DNA from: Marivivens sp.
GTDB lineage: Bacteria; Pseudomonadota; Alphaproteobacteria; Rhodobacterales; Rhodobacteraceae
Reading direction: 5' to 3'
Length of the DNA: 64,000 nucleotides
NCBI GenBank assembly: GCA_024642115.1
Contig: JAHEBU010000003.1
Span: forward strand, 62,001-126,000
A model generated the notes under the pieces. It was given only the letters and a program-made list of their open reading frames with translations. It ran no database searches and was not told the DNA's origin. The translations under genes and the position numbers were made by a program. Shown piece after piece: positions 18,139 through 25,935 of the stretch. Every line of letters starts with the position of its first letter. Position 1 is the first letter of the stretch.

Positions 18139-18933
18139 ATGTTAAAATCTGCCATTCTTGCCCTTGTCCTTGCGCTGCCAGCCGTCACGGCCTCTGCCGC
18201 CACCTGCGGCAACGACTCCAGCGGGTTTGACCGTTGGAAACGCGACTTTGCGGCCGAGGCTGCCGCCCAGGGCGTGGGTCAGCGAGGACTGGCGGCGCTG
18301 GCTGGCGCCCAATACGCCACCCGCACCATCAGCGCTGACCGCAACCAGCGGTCGTTCCGGTATGAACTGGACGAATTCCTGCGTATCCGTGGGGCCGATA
18401 CCATTGTGCGCCTTGGTCGGCAGAAGATCGCCCGCAACCCGAATTTTTATGCCAGCCTCGAAGCCCGCTTTGGGGTACCCGCCTCGGTCGTGGTGGCGAT
18501 CTGGGGGATGGAAACAGGGTTCGGCAACAACATGGGCGACAGCAACGTCGTCTCGGCGATCACCACGCTGGCCTACGATTGCCGCCGATCGGATTACTTT
18601 ACGCCGCACGCGCTGGCCGCCTTGCAACTGGTCGACCGGGGGGGCCTATCTGCCCAGACCATCGGCGCGCGACACGGCGAGGTGGGACATACCCAATTCT
18701 TGCCGGGCAATGTCCTGCGCTATGGCGTGGACGGGGACGGCAACGGCGTGGTGGACCTGACCAACCAGACCGACGCGCTGGCCTCGACGGCCAACTATCT
18801 GGCGCAAAAGGGCTGGCGCCCCGGCGCGGGCTTTGCGGAAGGGCAGCCCAACTTTGAGGTCATCAAGGAATGGAATGCCGCCACAGTCTATCAAAGGGCC
18901 ATCGCCCTGATGGCCGCCCGGATCGACGGGTGA
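18139..18933 (+). CDS. Lytic murein transglycosylase (SLT_2/MltB-like)
   Basis: 264 residues from the ATG at 18139, with a signal peptide MLKSAILALVLALPAVTASA. The catalytic Glu is in IWGMETGFG near residue 123, followed by AITTLAYDCRRSDYF and GHTQFLPGNVLRYGVDGDG, the family pattern. It cleaves peptidoglycan glycan strands in the periplasm. It lacks the C-terminal peptidoglycan-binding domain found in some relatives. The two-component system follows 146 bases downstream. Confidence 0.9.
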   Translation: MLKSAILALVLALPAVTASAATCGNDSSGFDRWKRDFAAEAAAQGVGQRGLAALAGAQYATRTISADRNQRSFRYELDEFLRIRGADTIVRLGRQKIARNPNFYASLEARFGVPASVVVAIWGMETGFGNNMGDSNVVSAITTLAYDCRRSDYFTPHALAALQLVDRGGLSAQTIGARHGEVGHTQFLPGNVLRYGVDGDGNGVVDLTNQTDALASTANYLAQKGWRPGAGFAEGQPNFEVIKEWNAATVYQRAIALMAARIDG

Positions 18934-18949
18934 CTTACAGAATTGTAAG
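18934..18949. promoter_or_regulatory. Palindromic operator candidate upstream of the two-component genes
   Basis: CTTACA-GAAT-TGTAAG is a perfect six-base inverted repeat, and a half-site ATGTAAG recurs near 18984. The position upstream of the response regulator suggests autoregulation. It begins at the stop codon of the transglycosylase gene. Confidence 0.4.
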
Positions 18950-19023
18950 TCCGCCGAAACATTCCCGACACGGCCGGCCCCTAGATGTAAGGAACTGACG
19001 ACCACTCACCCTCCTCCTCCAAA

Positions 19024-19060
19024 CCCCGCCGACGCAATATCCCAGTTGTCGTCGGCGGGG
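19024..19060 (+). promoter_or_regulatory. Leader stem-loop of the response-regulator transcript
   Basis: CCCCGCCGACG pairs perfectly with CGTCGGCGGGG around a 15-base loop and ends 19 bases before the response-regulator ATG. It could be a terminator or attenuator for read-through from upstream, or an mRNA stabiliser; there is no T-tract. Confidence 0.5.
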
Positions 19061-19079
19061 CTCCTTCCCCAAAGGCCCC

Positions 19080-19757
19080 ATGCGAATCCTGCTGATCGAA
19101 GATGACCCGTCCACCGCCTCTTATGTGACCCGTGGCCTCAAAGAGGGCGGGCACAGTTGCGATGCGTTGGACAATGGACAGGACGGCCTGTTTCAGGCGA
19201 CCCGCGAAACCTATGACGTGATCGTTGTGGACCGGATGCTGCCGGGGCTGGACGGGCTGTCGCTGGTCCGGGCGCTGCGGGCGACCGGGAACAAGACACC
19301 GATGCTGTTCCTGACCGCCATCGGCGGGGTCAACGACCGGGTCGAGGGGCTTGAGGCCGGAGCGGACGATTACCTTGTCAAACCCTTTGCCTTTGCCGAA
19401 CTGTCGGCCCGCGTCACCGCCCTGGCCCGCCGCCCGCCAGTGCAAGAGGTAAAGACGGTCCTGAGCGTGGCCGATCTTGAGCTTGATCTGGTCCGCCGCA
19501 CAGCGCACCGGGCCGGGAAGGCCCTGTCGCTGCTGCCCAAGGAATTCCTGCTGCTTGAAATCCTGATGCGCAACGAAGGCCGCGTGGTCACGCGGACCAT
19601 GCTGCTCGAACGGGTGTGGGATTTCCATTTCGACCCGCAGACCAGCGTCGTCGAAACCCATATCAGCCGCCTTCGGGCCAAGATCGACAAACCGTTCGAC
19701 ACACCCCTGCTGCACACCGTGAAAACCGTCGGCTATTCGCTGCATGCGCCGCGTTAG
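19080..19757 (+). CDS. OmpR-family response regulator
   Basis: 225 residues. The receiver domain has the acidic pair DD near residue 8, the phospho-acceptor Asp in VVDRMLPGLDG near 51, Thr in LFLTA near 79 and Lys in VKPFAF near 101. A winged-helix DNA-binding domain (about 130-223) ends with VETHISRLRAKIDKPF and VKTVGYSLHAPR. Its last 14 bases overlap the histidine-kinase gene, so the pair is coupled. The inducing signal is unknown. Confidence 0.95.
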   Translation: MRILLIEDDPSTASYVTRGLKEGGHSCDALDNGQDGLFQATRETYDVIVVDRMLPGLDGLSLVRALRATGNKTPMLFLTAIGGVNDRVEGLEAGADDYLVKPFAFAELSARVTALARRPPVQEVKTVLSVADLELDLVRRTAHRAGKALSLLPKEFLLLEILMRNEGRVVTRTMLLERVWDFHFDPQTSVVETHISRLRAKIDKPFDTPLLHTVKTVGYSLHAPR

Positions 19758-21102
19758 GCTGTTCCGCACAACCCCGTTCCGGCTGGCGCTGCTGGTGTCG
19801 GGGCTGGTGGCGGCCTCGTTCATCGCCACCGGCACCATTGCCTACAGGCTCATCTCGGGGGAAACCGTCCGGGTTCAGCAGGACCGGATCGGGTCGATCT
19901 TGTCGATCCTTGAAACACAGGCGCGGTTCGATGGTCCAGACCGGCTGTTGACCACCGTCACCGCCCTGACCGAGGCACGGGTGCGCAGCGCGCCGCTGAT
20001 CGAGGTGCGCGACAGCACCGGGACCATTGTGGCCGGGTCGGTCCTTCCTCTCGATCCTGCGCTGGGTTGGTCGCGGTTGCGCTATGCCCCCGGTGGCGAG
20101 GATGAAAAGCACGAATACCTGACCTACCGCGGCATGATTGGCCCCTATGCCATCATGATCGCAGTGGACGATACCGAGGTGATCGACCTGAACCGGTCGA
20201 TCCTGTGGGCGCTGGCGTGGTCGTCGCTGGCAGCGATCATCGTGGCGATCATCGGCGGGCAGTATGTCGGTCGTCGGGTCCGCGAACGCCAACAGGTGTT
20301 CGAGGCGACGCTGGACCGCGTGGGTCAGGGCGATCTGTCGGCGCGGGTGCCGTTGTCGGTGGCGGACGACGACGTCGACCAGCTGTCGCGCGGGGTCAAT
20401 CAGGCGCTCGACCGGCTCAGCCATGTGGTCGAAGGGATGCGGCAGGTCAGCAACGACATTGCCCACGACCTGCGCACCCCGCTCGGGCGGCTCAAGATGA
20501 CCATTCTCGAAGCGCAGGACAAGGCCGACCGCGGCGAGGTGGCACAGGCCGAACTGGCGCAGGCCATCGACACCTGCGACGCCATCAGCCACACTTTTGC
20601 GGCCCTCCTGCGGATCGCCCAGATCGAAGGCGGGGCGCGGCGGGAACGGTTCGCTCCTGTCGATCTGGGGGGGCTTTTGACCGATATCGGCGACATCTAT
20701 GCAGGTGTGGCCGAAGATGCCGGTCAATCCCTGACTGTCACCGCCCCACAGGCTACCATTCCGGGCGACCGGGATCTGCTGGCGCAGGCGCTGGTCAACC
20801 TTATCGAGAATGCCATTCACCATTGCCCCGCCGGGACGCGCATCACTGGCACGGTGGAAAAGGTCGGGAACCGGGTGGACCTGACCATTCAGGACACCGG
20901 CCCCGGCGTGCCAGAGGCCGAACGGGACAAGGTGATCCTGCGCCTCTACCGGCTCGAGAAAAGCCGGACGACACCCGGATCGGGCCTCGGCCTGAGCCTG
21001 GTCAAGGCCATCGCCGACCTGCACGACGCCACTCTCACGCTCGAGGACGCCGCCCCCGGCCTGCGCGTCCGGCTGTCGTTTCCGCCCCCAGTCGGGACCT
21101 GA
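19744..21102 (+). CDS. Sensor histidine kinase partnered with the adjacent response regulator
   Basis: 452 residues. Membrane helices at about residues 11-33 and 158-183 enclose a periplasmic sensor domain. A HAMP region follows, then the HisKA motif NDIAHDLRTPLGRLK (phospho-accepting His near 242), the N-box NLIENAIHHC and the G-boxes DTGPGVP and GSGLGLSLVKAI. All catalytic motifs are present. It lies immediately before tRNA-Gln and the island. Confidence 0.94.
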   Translation: MRRVRLFRTTPFRLALLVSGLVAASFIATGTIAYRLISGETVRVQQDRIGSILSILETQARFDGPDRLLTTVTALTEARVRSAPLIEVRDSTGTIVAGSVLPLDPALGWSRLRYAPGGEDEKHEYLTYRGMIGPYAIMIAVDDTEVIDLNRSILWALAWSSLAAIIVAIIGGQYVGRRVRERQQVFEATLDRVGQGDLSARVPLSVADDDVDQLSRGVNQALDRLSHVVEGMRQVSNDIAHDLRTPLGRLKMTILEAQDKADRGEVAQAELAQAIDTCDAISHTFAALLRIAQIEGGARRERFAPVDLGGLLTDIGDIYAGVAEDAGQSLTVTAPQATIPGDRDLLAQALVNLIENAIHHCPAGTRITGTVEKVGNRVDLTIQDTGPGVPEAERDKVILRLYRLEKSRTTPGSGLGLSLVKAIADLHDATLTLEDAAPGLRVRLSFPPPVGT

Positions 21103-21174
21103 CACGGGGGCGCACTTTTTGCCGATTCAGGGCTTGAACCGCCCAGCGCTTCAAAGTATCCACCGCTTCGCTGC

Positions 21175-21249
21175 TGGGGCGTGGCCAAGTGGTAAGGCAT
21201 CGGTTTTTGGTACCGTGTACCGTAGGTTCGAATCCTACCGCCCCAGCCA
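21175..21249 (+). tRNA. tRNA-Gln (anticodon TTG)
   Basis: The acceptor pairs TGGGGCG with CGCCCCA, the T loop reads TTCGAATC, and the anticodon loop gives TTG. The genomic CCA ends at 21249. Its 3' end is the attachment site of the island: the last 18 bases recur at 30208 (direct), 24679 (inverted) and, decayed, at 32727. The tRNA itself appears intact. Confidence 0.95.
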
Positions 21250-21253
21250 GCAA
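21232..21253 (+). repeat. Attachment-site core A at the 3' end of tRNA-Gln
   Basis: A 22-base core (ATCCTACCGCCCCAGCCA plus GCAA) is shared exactly with 30208-30229 in direct orientation and with 24675-24696 in inverted orientation. A conserved left-end module of about 90 bases follows it, with GCTGACGCTCCCCCTCCC and CTGCCCCGGAAAGTGCCTC. The arrangement is that of a tyrosine-recombinase attachment site. Confidence 0.8.
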
Positions 21254-21694
21254 AGACCTTGGGCCTCCAGGCCTTGGTTCGCTGACGCTCCCCCTCCCGG
21301 ACTGCCCCGGAAAGTGCCTCGCCCAAGTCAGAGGGTTGGCACGTCTCTTTCTTGTCATCAGGTGCGGAGGGGAAGAAGGTGGGAGGGGTAATAGGTATTA
21401 GTAATGAATGAAAGGGGACCGAAGAGGCAAGAACAGCAACCTCAAACGCAAGCCCCTAGTAGTTCCTCCCCCACCCCCCTTAAGAAGCGGACCTAAGGAG
21501 GTCTTCATGTTCCTCCAACCGCTTAAGGTAACCGGGAGACCGGGCTAACTGCCGCCAGTGGATGAAGTCGAGTTGGACTTCATGTGGGAGGTGGGCCATC
21601 TCGTCGAGGCCAGCTTCGTCCGAGGCGACCTCGAGTTCCTTGCCAACTACGGCTCGAGAAGCGTTCTTCATCATCGTTCGAAGACGTTCGGCCC
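21254..21694 (+). repeat. Left arm of long inverted repeat IR1
   Basis: With the att core this arm is about 460 bases and matches the reverse complement of 24234-24696 almost base for base from about 21290 on. It includes the last 64 codons of the polymerase-like gene, so the gene's 3' end is shared by both arms. The match fades at the sequence GTTCGAAG near 21675-21694. Confidence 0.85.
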
Positions 21695-22955
21695 GGTCAT
21701 AGGGAACAATGAAGCTGTCATGGACACAGAGTATTGGAACTCGAGCAGCAGTGTAGAGCCGGATCACGCGTTCAGCGATTTGGCTATCGAGGTTCATCAG
21801 ACGGATGCCTTGGTCTGAACAAATCGAGTCCGTCAGATGGGGGTGCTTTGCGAGGAAAACAGCCAGCACCTTATCCAACTCCTTGTTTTTCATGTTCTTA
21901 GCAACATGGTCAGGCGGCCAACCTTCCCGGAAGGCAGCGTAGGCTGATTTGTGGGACCGAGCATTCAAGCAGGTCAACACGAGTTGTTTCACGACCTTCC
22001 GTTGAGCCCCCTTTGATGCCCCGGCTACCGTGCCCTCATCCAGCTCGTAGGGGTCTCCGACCAACTCAACACCTTGCTCATGGCTGAGGATCGCAACGTG
22101 CAATCCCTTGAAATCGATCTCGATCGTCGGGACGTCATTCAGGAAAATCCTTGAACGCTCCTTCCTGTTGATCTGCTGCCACCAACCACCATAGAAGCGC
22201 CCGTTCTTCTTCCAAGAACCTCGACTGAAAATTCGACGGACAAAGGTTCTTGACGGGTCAGTCGAGACACGTTCGATCTCGCCAGTGCGAGGGCCACTGG
22301 TGACGAGGCGCTCTACATAGGGGCCATCGAGGGAAGGAATGTCGATGAAGGTCTTCGAGAGCAGCGCATTGTAATTCCTGACGACCTGCCGCATCGCACG
22401 TGTCTGGTCGGTATCCTGGTAGTCGATCGGCTTCGCGGTCGCTTCAAGGTCGTCCTGAGCCTTCAGGATGATACATTCTTGGTCGGGGTGGTGGGTCACT
22501 TGGCGGAGTTGCAAGTCGCACTTCTCAAAGTACGCCACGAGCTTCGCTGAGGCCCTAATCCGGGAGTTCCGGTTTGCAGGCGCATAGACCCCACCATAGC
22601 TTCCGTGAGCAAAGTCGACCAAGCCTTCGTAGCGAAGTCGTTTGATCAGTGGGATGATCTTCTTGCTGATGTGGAGAGCGTTGTAGCGGGACGTCGTGTC
22701 CCAAGCGTTGCTGGACAGCGGCACGCCGATGGATAACTCGGGGTCCTCTTTCCAAGCCACCCAGAGGTCGAGGATCAACACCCTGAGCTGGTGTCGGAAA
22801 CTGGTTTTCGGCTTGGGGCCGGGGCGAGAATCTTCGCCGACCAAGTCCGGGAAGAACTTAGCCCAGAGTTGGTCCGCTAGACGTATGGCTTCGGGGTGAT
22901 CGGACCAGCGATGCACATCAATCGGTCGGGAATGCCAAGGATCGTCGATCATCAT
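21480..22955 (-). CDS. Family-A polymerase-like protein (T7 RNA polymerase / Pol I palm-fingers motifs), element-encoded
   Basis: 491 residues from the ATG at 22955 (an AGG lies upstream); an alternative in-frame start is at 23018. Residues 245-270 hold GRFYGGWWQ and a basic stretch. Motif A is IEIDFKGLHVAILSH (Asp281), close to the DxSxxELRxLAH pattern of family-A DNA polymerases but with His in place of the steric-gate Glu. Motif B is RKVVKQLVLTCLNA (Arg319, Lys323), spaced like R-x3-K-x7-YG, with Asn-Ala at the YG position. Motif C is CVHDSFIVP (His412, Asp413), like the HDSF of T7 RNA polymerase. No exonuclease motifs are seen in the first 240 residues. A template-directed polymerase or primase is inferred. 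The gene body looks intact. Confidence 0.65.
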   Translation of the reverse strand: MMIDDPWHSRPIDVHRWSDHPEAIRLADQLWAKFFPDLVGEDSRPGPKPKTSFRHQLRVLILDLWVAWKEDPELSIGVPLSSNAWDTTSRYNALHISKKIIPLIKRLRYEGLVDFAHGSYGGVYAPANRNSRIRASAKLVAYFEKCDLQLRQVTHHPDQECIILKAQDDLEATAKPIDYQDTDQTRAMRQVVRNYNALLSKTFIDIPSLDGPYVERLVTSGPRTGEIERVSTDPSRTFVRRIFSRGSWKKNGRFYGGWWQQINRKERSRIFLNDVPTIEIDFKGLHVAILSHEQGVELVGDPYELDEGTVAGASKGAQRKVVKQLVLTCLNARSHKSAYAAFREGWPPDHVAKNMKNKELDKVLAVFLAKHPHLTDSICSDQGIRLMNLDSQIAERVIRLYTAARVPILCVHDSFIVPYDRAERLRTMMKNASRAVVGKELEVASDEAGLDEMAHLPHEVQLDFIHWRQLARSPGYLKRLEEHEDLLRSAS

Positions 22956-23394
22956 ATGTAAACCTAACTGAGCCCGCAGGCGGCCTCCGTTACCGGAAAA
23001 CCTCGCCGGTGTCGGCATTCAAATAGAGTCGGTTCGCCAAGCTGGGTCCGCCACAGTAGGTAAAATAGATAGGCTGATTTATCTGACTTATGATTTCACC
23101 CACCCGCCCATTTCTCGAAAGTCCGCAGCAGTGCAGCGCCCCTGAGATATCAACTACTGTGCCGCTTTAGCAAAAGCCACCCGGTGTCGAGCGAAGTCAT
23201 CCGAACCCGAAACTAGCTCCTCAGACCCTTTCGCATCCGCCGCCGGATCGGCGGGCCGGGTGGCGCTCAAATACTGTCCGGCGACCCACTCGGAAAATTG
23301 ACCTTCAACGATAAAGAGAACTTGACCGAGACAAAAACTGGCTGTTCTTTCCTCCGGGTAGCACCCCAATACGGGATGCCGGGGAGGTACGTAA
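22956..23394. other. Promoter region between polymerase-like and azoreductase genes, with a possible coding remnant
   Basis: About 440 bases without an intact gene. A minus-strand frame ending near 23166 reads like the C-terminus of a protein (SEWVAGQYLSATRPADP and DDFARHRVAFAKAA) but has no proper start, so it may be a leftover. A GGGGAGG ribosome site for the azoreductase lies at about 23382-23388. The region 23060-23100 is AT-rich. Confidence 0.35.
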
Positions 23395-24006
23395 ATGAAG
23401 ATTCTTCACATCGACTCGAGTCCAGCAGGATCCACATCGACAAGCCGCAAGTATTCAGCAGAAGTTGTGGGCCGACTGATGGAAAAGCATCCATTGGCCT
23501 TGGTGACGACACATGACTTGGTGAGCAAGCCCCACCGATTGGTCGACGGTGCAATGCTAGCGGGAATGTTCATGCCAGCCGAAGCGCTTTCGGTCGATCA
23601 GAAGGCGGCGATCGCACGGTCAGATGAAGCGGTGGATGAACTCCTAGCTGCAGATATCGTTGTGATCGGGGCCCCGATGCATAATCTTTCTGTTCCGGCG
23701 GTCCTGAAGACTTGGATCGACAGCGTTGTCCGGGTGGGCCGTACGTTCAAGTATACCGAGACTGGTGTGGTCGGGCTCATTCCTCCAGGCAAGAAGGTTT
23801 ACCTCGTCTTGTCTCGTGGGGGCATCTATTCCCAAGAGCCATTTAAGTCATACGACCACCAAGAAAGCTATCTGCGAGCAATTCTTGGCGTGGTCGGAAT
23901 CACGGACGTAGTTACGATAGCCGCAGAAGGGACCAACATGGGCCCGGAGATGATGGCGGCAATGGAAACATCGGTCTCTGCACAGATCGCGGCTGCGATG
24001 GAGTGA
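23395..24006 (+). CDS. FMN-dependent NADH:quinone/azo reductase (AzoR-like)
   Basis: 203 residues, with GGGGAGG nine bases before the ATG. The flavodoxin-like phosphate loop is SSPAGSTSTSRKYS at residue 8, IGAPMHNLSVPAVLKTWIDSVVRVGRTF gives the flavin-binding and dimer motif, and SRGGIYS follows near residue 139. These match AzoR. It reduces quinones or azo compounds with NADH and flavin. It is cargo inside the first inverted-repeat segment of the island. Confidence 0.9.
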   Translation: MKILHIDSSPAGSTSTSRKYSAEVVGRLMEKHPLALVTTHDLVSKPHRLVDGAMLAGMFMPAEALSVDQKAAIARSDEAVDELLAADIVVIGAPMHNLSVPAVLKTWIDSVVRVGRTFKYTETGVVGLIPPGKKVYLVLSRGGIYSQEPFKSYDHQESYLRAILGVVGITDVVTIAAEGTNMGPEMMAAMETSVSAQIAAAME

Positions 24007-24254
24007 ACCATCCCATCGCCAGACGTCTTAATATTGGCAGCCTGATAGCCTTAGTCTCACATCGGGATTGAGGTCTTACGAACCCCCTTTTTAGTCCGGC
24101 ACTCGGCGTTACTGCAGAACTTTGACCGTCGGGGAATCACATCGCGAATCCAAGCGGTTAGACTTTTGGCATTGATCCGTTCCCCAACGTTGGACCGCCC
24201 GAAGGCAGAGTTGTCCAGCTTCGCTCAGGTTGACGGGCCAAACGCCTTCGAACG

Positions 24255-24449
24255 GTGATGAAGAACGCTTCTCGAGCCGTAGTTGGCAAGGAACTCGAGG
24301 TCGCCTCGGACGAAGCTGGCCTCGACGAGATGGCCCACCTCCCACATGAAGTCCAACTCGACTTCATCCACTGGCGGCAGTTAGCCCGGTCTCCCGGTTA
24401 CCTTAAGCGGTTGGAGGAACATGAAGACCTCCTTAGGTCCGCTTCTTAA
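24255..24449 (+). pseudogene. Truncated inverted copy of the polymerase-like gene 3' end
   Basis: 64 codons (MMKNASRAVVGKELEVASDE to the terminal EEHEDLLRSAS) are identical in protein sequence to residues 428-491 of the gene at 21480, on the opposite strand. The copy lies within IR1 and lacks all three polymerase motifs. It is not expected to be functional by itself, but inversion of the segment would give it the missing 5' part. Confidence 0.85.
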
Positions 24450-24674
24450 GGGGGGTGGGGGAGGAACTACTAGGGGCTTGCGTTTGAGGTTGCTGTTCTT
24501 GCCTCTTCGGTCCCCTTTCATTCATTACTAATACCTATTACCCCTCCCACCTTCTTCCCCTCCGCACCTGATGACAAGAAAGAGACGTGCCAACCCTCTG
24601 ACTTGGGCGAGGCACTTTCCGGGGCAGTCTGGGAGGGGGAGCGTCAGCGAACCAAGGCCCGGAGGCCTAAAGTC

Positions 24675-24696
24675 TTGCTGGCTGGGGCGGTAGGAT
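24675..24696 (-). repeat. Attachment-site core B (inverted)
   Basis: The 22-base tRNA-Gln end core in inverted orientation. A left-end module lies on one side (IR1) and a right-end module on the other (IR2), so it reads as a junction between two element ends. Confidence 0.8.
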
Positions 24697-24845
24697 ACCC
24701 TCTAGTTCGAAGAAGCCCAACAAGAACCACGGTGTTCCAGACCCCTTGAGGCAGTCCTCGGGGCCTTTGGGAGTCTCGGGTGACCGTCTGGGGCGTCGTA
24801 AGAGCTTGGCCACGGGCTCGGGCAGTCAGATCAGCCGCTGCCACT

Positions 24846-24937
24846 GCTCACGATGCTGCCACCGCCCACACTGCTGCCATTGCTCACGATGCTCCAACGG
24901 TGCTACCGCTCCCACCCCTGCCAGTGCTCCCACCGCC
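24846..24937 (+). repeat. Imperfect 18-base tandem repeats in the right-end module
   Basis: About five units such as GCTCACGATGCTGCCACC, GCCCACACTGCTGCCATT and GCTCACGATGCTCCAACG. The same array, diverged, is in the other IR2 arm. A plus-strand frame (24780-25022) reads through it with AHDAAT-type repeats, and the matching frame exists in the other copy with indels of whole codons. Coding or recombinase arm-site roles are both possible. Confidence 0.65.
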
Positions 24938-25034
24938 ATCAACTGGGGCCGGTGTTCTCGGGTGGGGGGGGCGAGGGGGGGAGTGCGGACGGAGCGGCCA
25001 TTTCTTAGTTCTAACACCTTGAGAAGTCGTGTCT

Positions 25035-25637
25035 TCAGGTTAAGATGGGCACCCCAAATTCGACTTCGCTCTCATCCAAACGGTCTTTGGTGAGGAGGTA
25101 ATAAGCATACCCCCCGACTATAACTATTGCGATCAGCCCCATCGTGATGGCGGCTGTAACACCAAAGGTTACGCCTCCGATAACGATCACATCTTTGGCT
25201 GCTACCGCGTTCGCGAGGGCTATCTTTTGGACTATAGGCAGCCCCGCAATTGTATTCGTTCCAACCTGACCAAGAAGGGCACCACCGCCTGCCGTCAATG
25301 CTGCTAACTTGGCACTAAGTCCGACGGTGACAGAAGAAGTTGCAACTATGACGCTCGAACCTATCTGAAAAATACCGAATGCTGCGGTCGTGGTTGTTCC
25401 AACAGTGGTGGCGATGAATACGCCAGCGGCAGCGCCTGCAATGGCAGCTACTTTGCCTGCCAAAACTGTAGCCCCAGTGGCGACGATAGCCGACCCTGCG
25501 GACGCTGATGCTAAAGCGGTCGCTCCTGCCCCAACCACAGTTGCGCCTGCAATCTTCGCGGCGACGATCGCGTCCCGATGGTCAATGACGCCATCACCAT
25601 TCACGTCCAGCGCATTCCTAAGCTTTTGGATCGGCAT
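25035..25637 (-). CDS. EF-hand plus Gly/Ala-rich multi-helix membrane protein, unknown function
   Basis: 200 residues from the ATG at 25637 (GGAGAG upstream); an upstream frame to 25778 is probably untranslated. Residues 11-22 are a textbook EF-hand loop, DVNGDGVIDHRD. The rest is several hydrophobic Gly/Ala/Thr/Val-rich helices with glycine spacing (AGATVVGAGATALASASAGS), ending with a basic-acidic tail KDRLDESEVEFG. Helices of this kind can form oligomeric pores. No known family is recognised. It lies between the right-end array and the recombinase genes. Confidence 0.7.
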   Translation of the reverse strand: MPIQKLRNALDVNGDGVIDHRDAIVAAKIAGATVVGAGATALASASAGSAIVATGATVLAGKVAAIAGAAAGVFIATTVGTTTTAAFGIFQIGSSVIVATSSVTVGLSAKLAALTAGGGALLGQVGTNTIAGLPIVQKIALANAVAAKDVIVIGGVTFGVTAAITMGLIAIVIVGGYAYYLLTKDRLDESEVEFGVPILT

Positions 25638-25883
25638 GTAACTCTCCATCCTGAAACAAAAAAATAAGTTTGATCGATCTCGAAGCACCTTCAACGCTTT
25701 GCTGCATCGATGCAATGTACTTTTTATCGCTACTCCCTTCCACTCATCAGGGTGTTCGACGCCAAATGAGGTCGGCATCGAAATGAGTCGAAGCTCATCT
25801 GGTTCCCTCTAAGTGGAAGAGCCGACATCGGCTGAGAGGGTCGCACGGCGTACTAATCCGGCCTAAATGATTTTAGAGTATGA

Positions 25884-25930
25884 TAAAAAAAGCAAAGCGA
25901 GAGCCCCCCGGCAGCCGAAGCCGCCGAGGG
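25884..25930 (-). terminator. Rho-independent terminator after the recombinase operon
   Basis: On the minus strand CCCTCGGCGGC-TTCG-GCTGCCGGGG forms a strong stem with a UUCG-type loop, followed by a run of seven T after a short AGCGAAACG-like spacer. It ends transcripts of the 59-residue gene and recombinase. Confidence 0.85.
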
Positions 25931-25935
25931 TTTTC

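Larger units (their letters stand above)
24234..24696 (-). repeat. Right arm of long inverted repeat IR1
   Basis: This is the inverted copy of 21232-21694, including the 3' end of the polymerase-like gene, the left-end module and the att core. The two arms differ by few bases, mostly within 40 bases of the core. The unique segment between the arms holds the rest of the polymerase-like gene and the azoreductase. Confidence 0.85.
24607..24990 (+). repeat. Left arm of long inverted repeat IR2 (element right-end module)
   Basis: This arm runs from the left-end module through att core B and on to a module containing CCCCTTGAGGCAGTCCTCGG and TCGTAAGAGCTTGGCCACGG, then the 18-base repeats and a G-rich tail. 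It is the reverse complement of 29912-30297 with scattered differences. The segment between the arms (24991-29911) carries the EF-hand protein, recombinase and TetR/nitroreductase genes. Confidence 0.8.

Noticed and set aside
19663-21105. 480-residue minus-strand frame opposite the histidine kinase
   Set aside because: Shadow of a gene with all kinase motifs.
24846-24937. Repeat array as a CRISPR
   Set aside because: Units are 18 bases, adjacent and without unique spacers, and no cas genes lie near.
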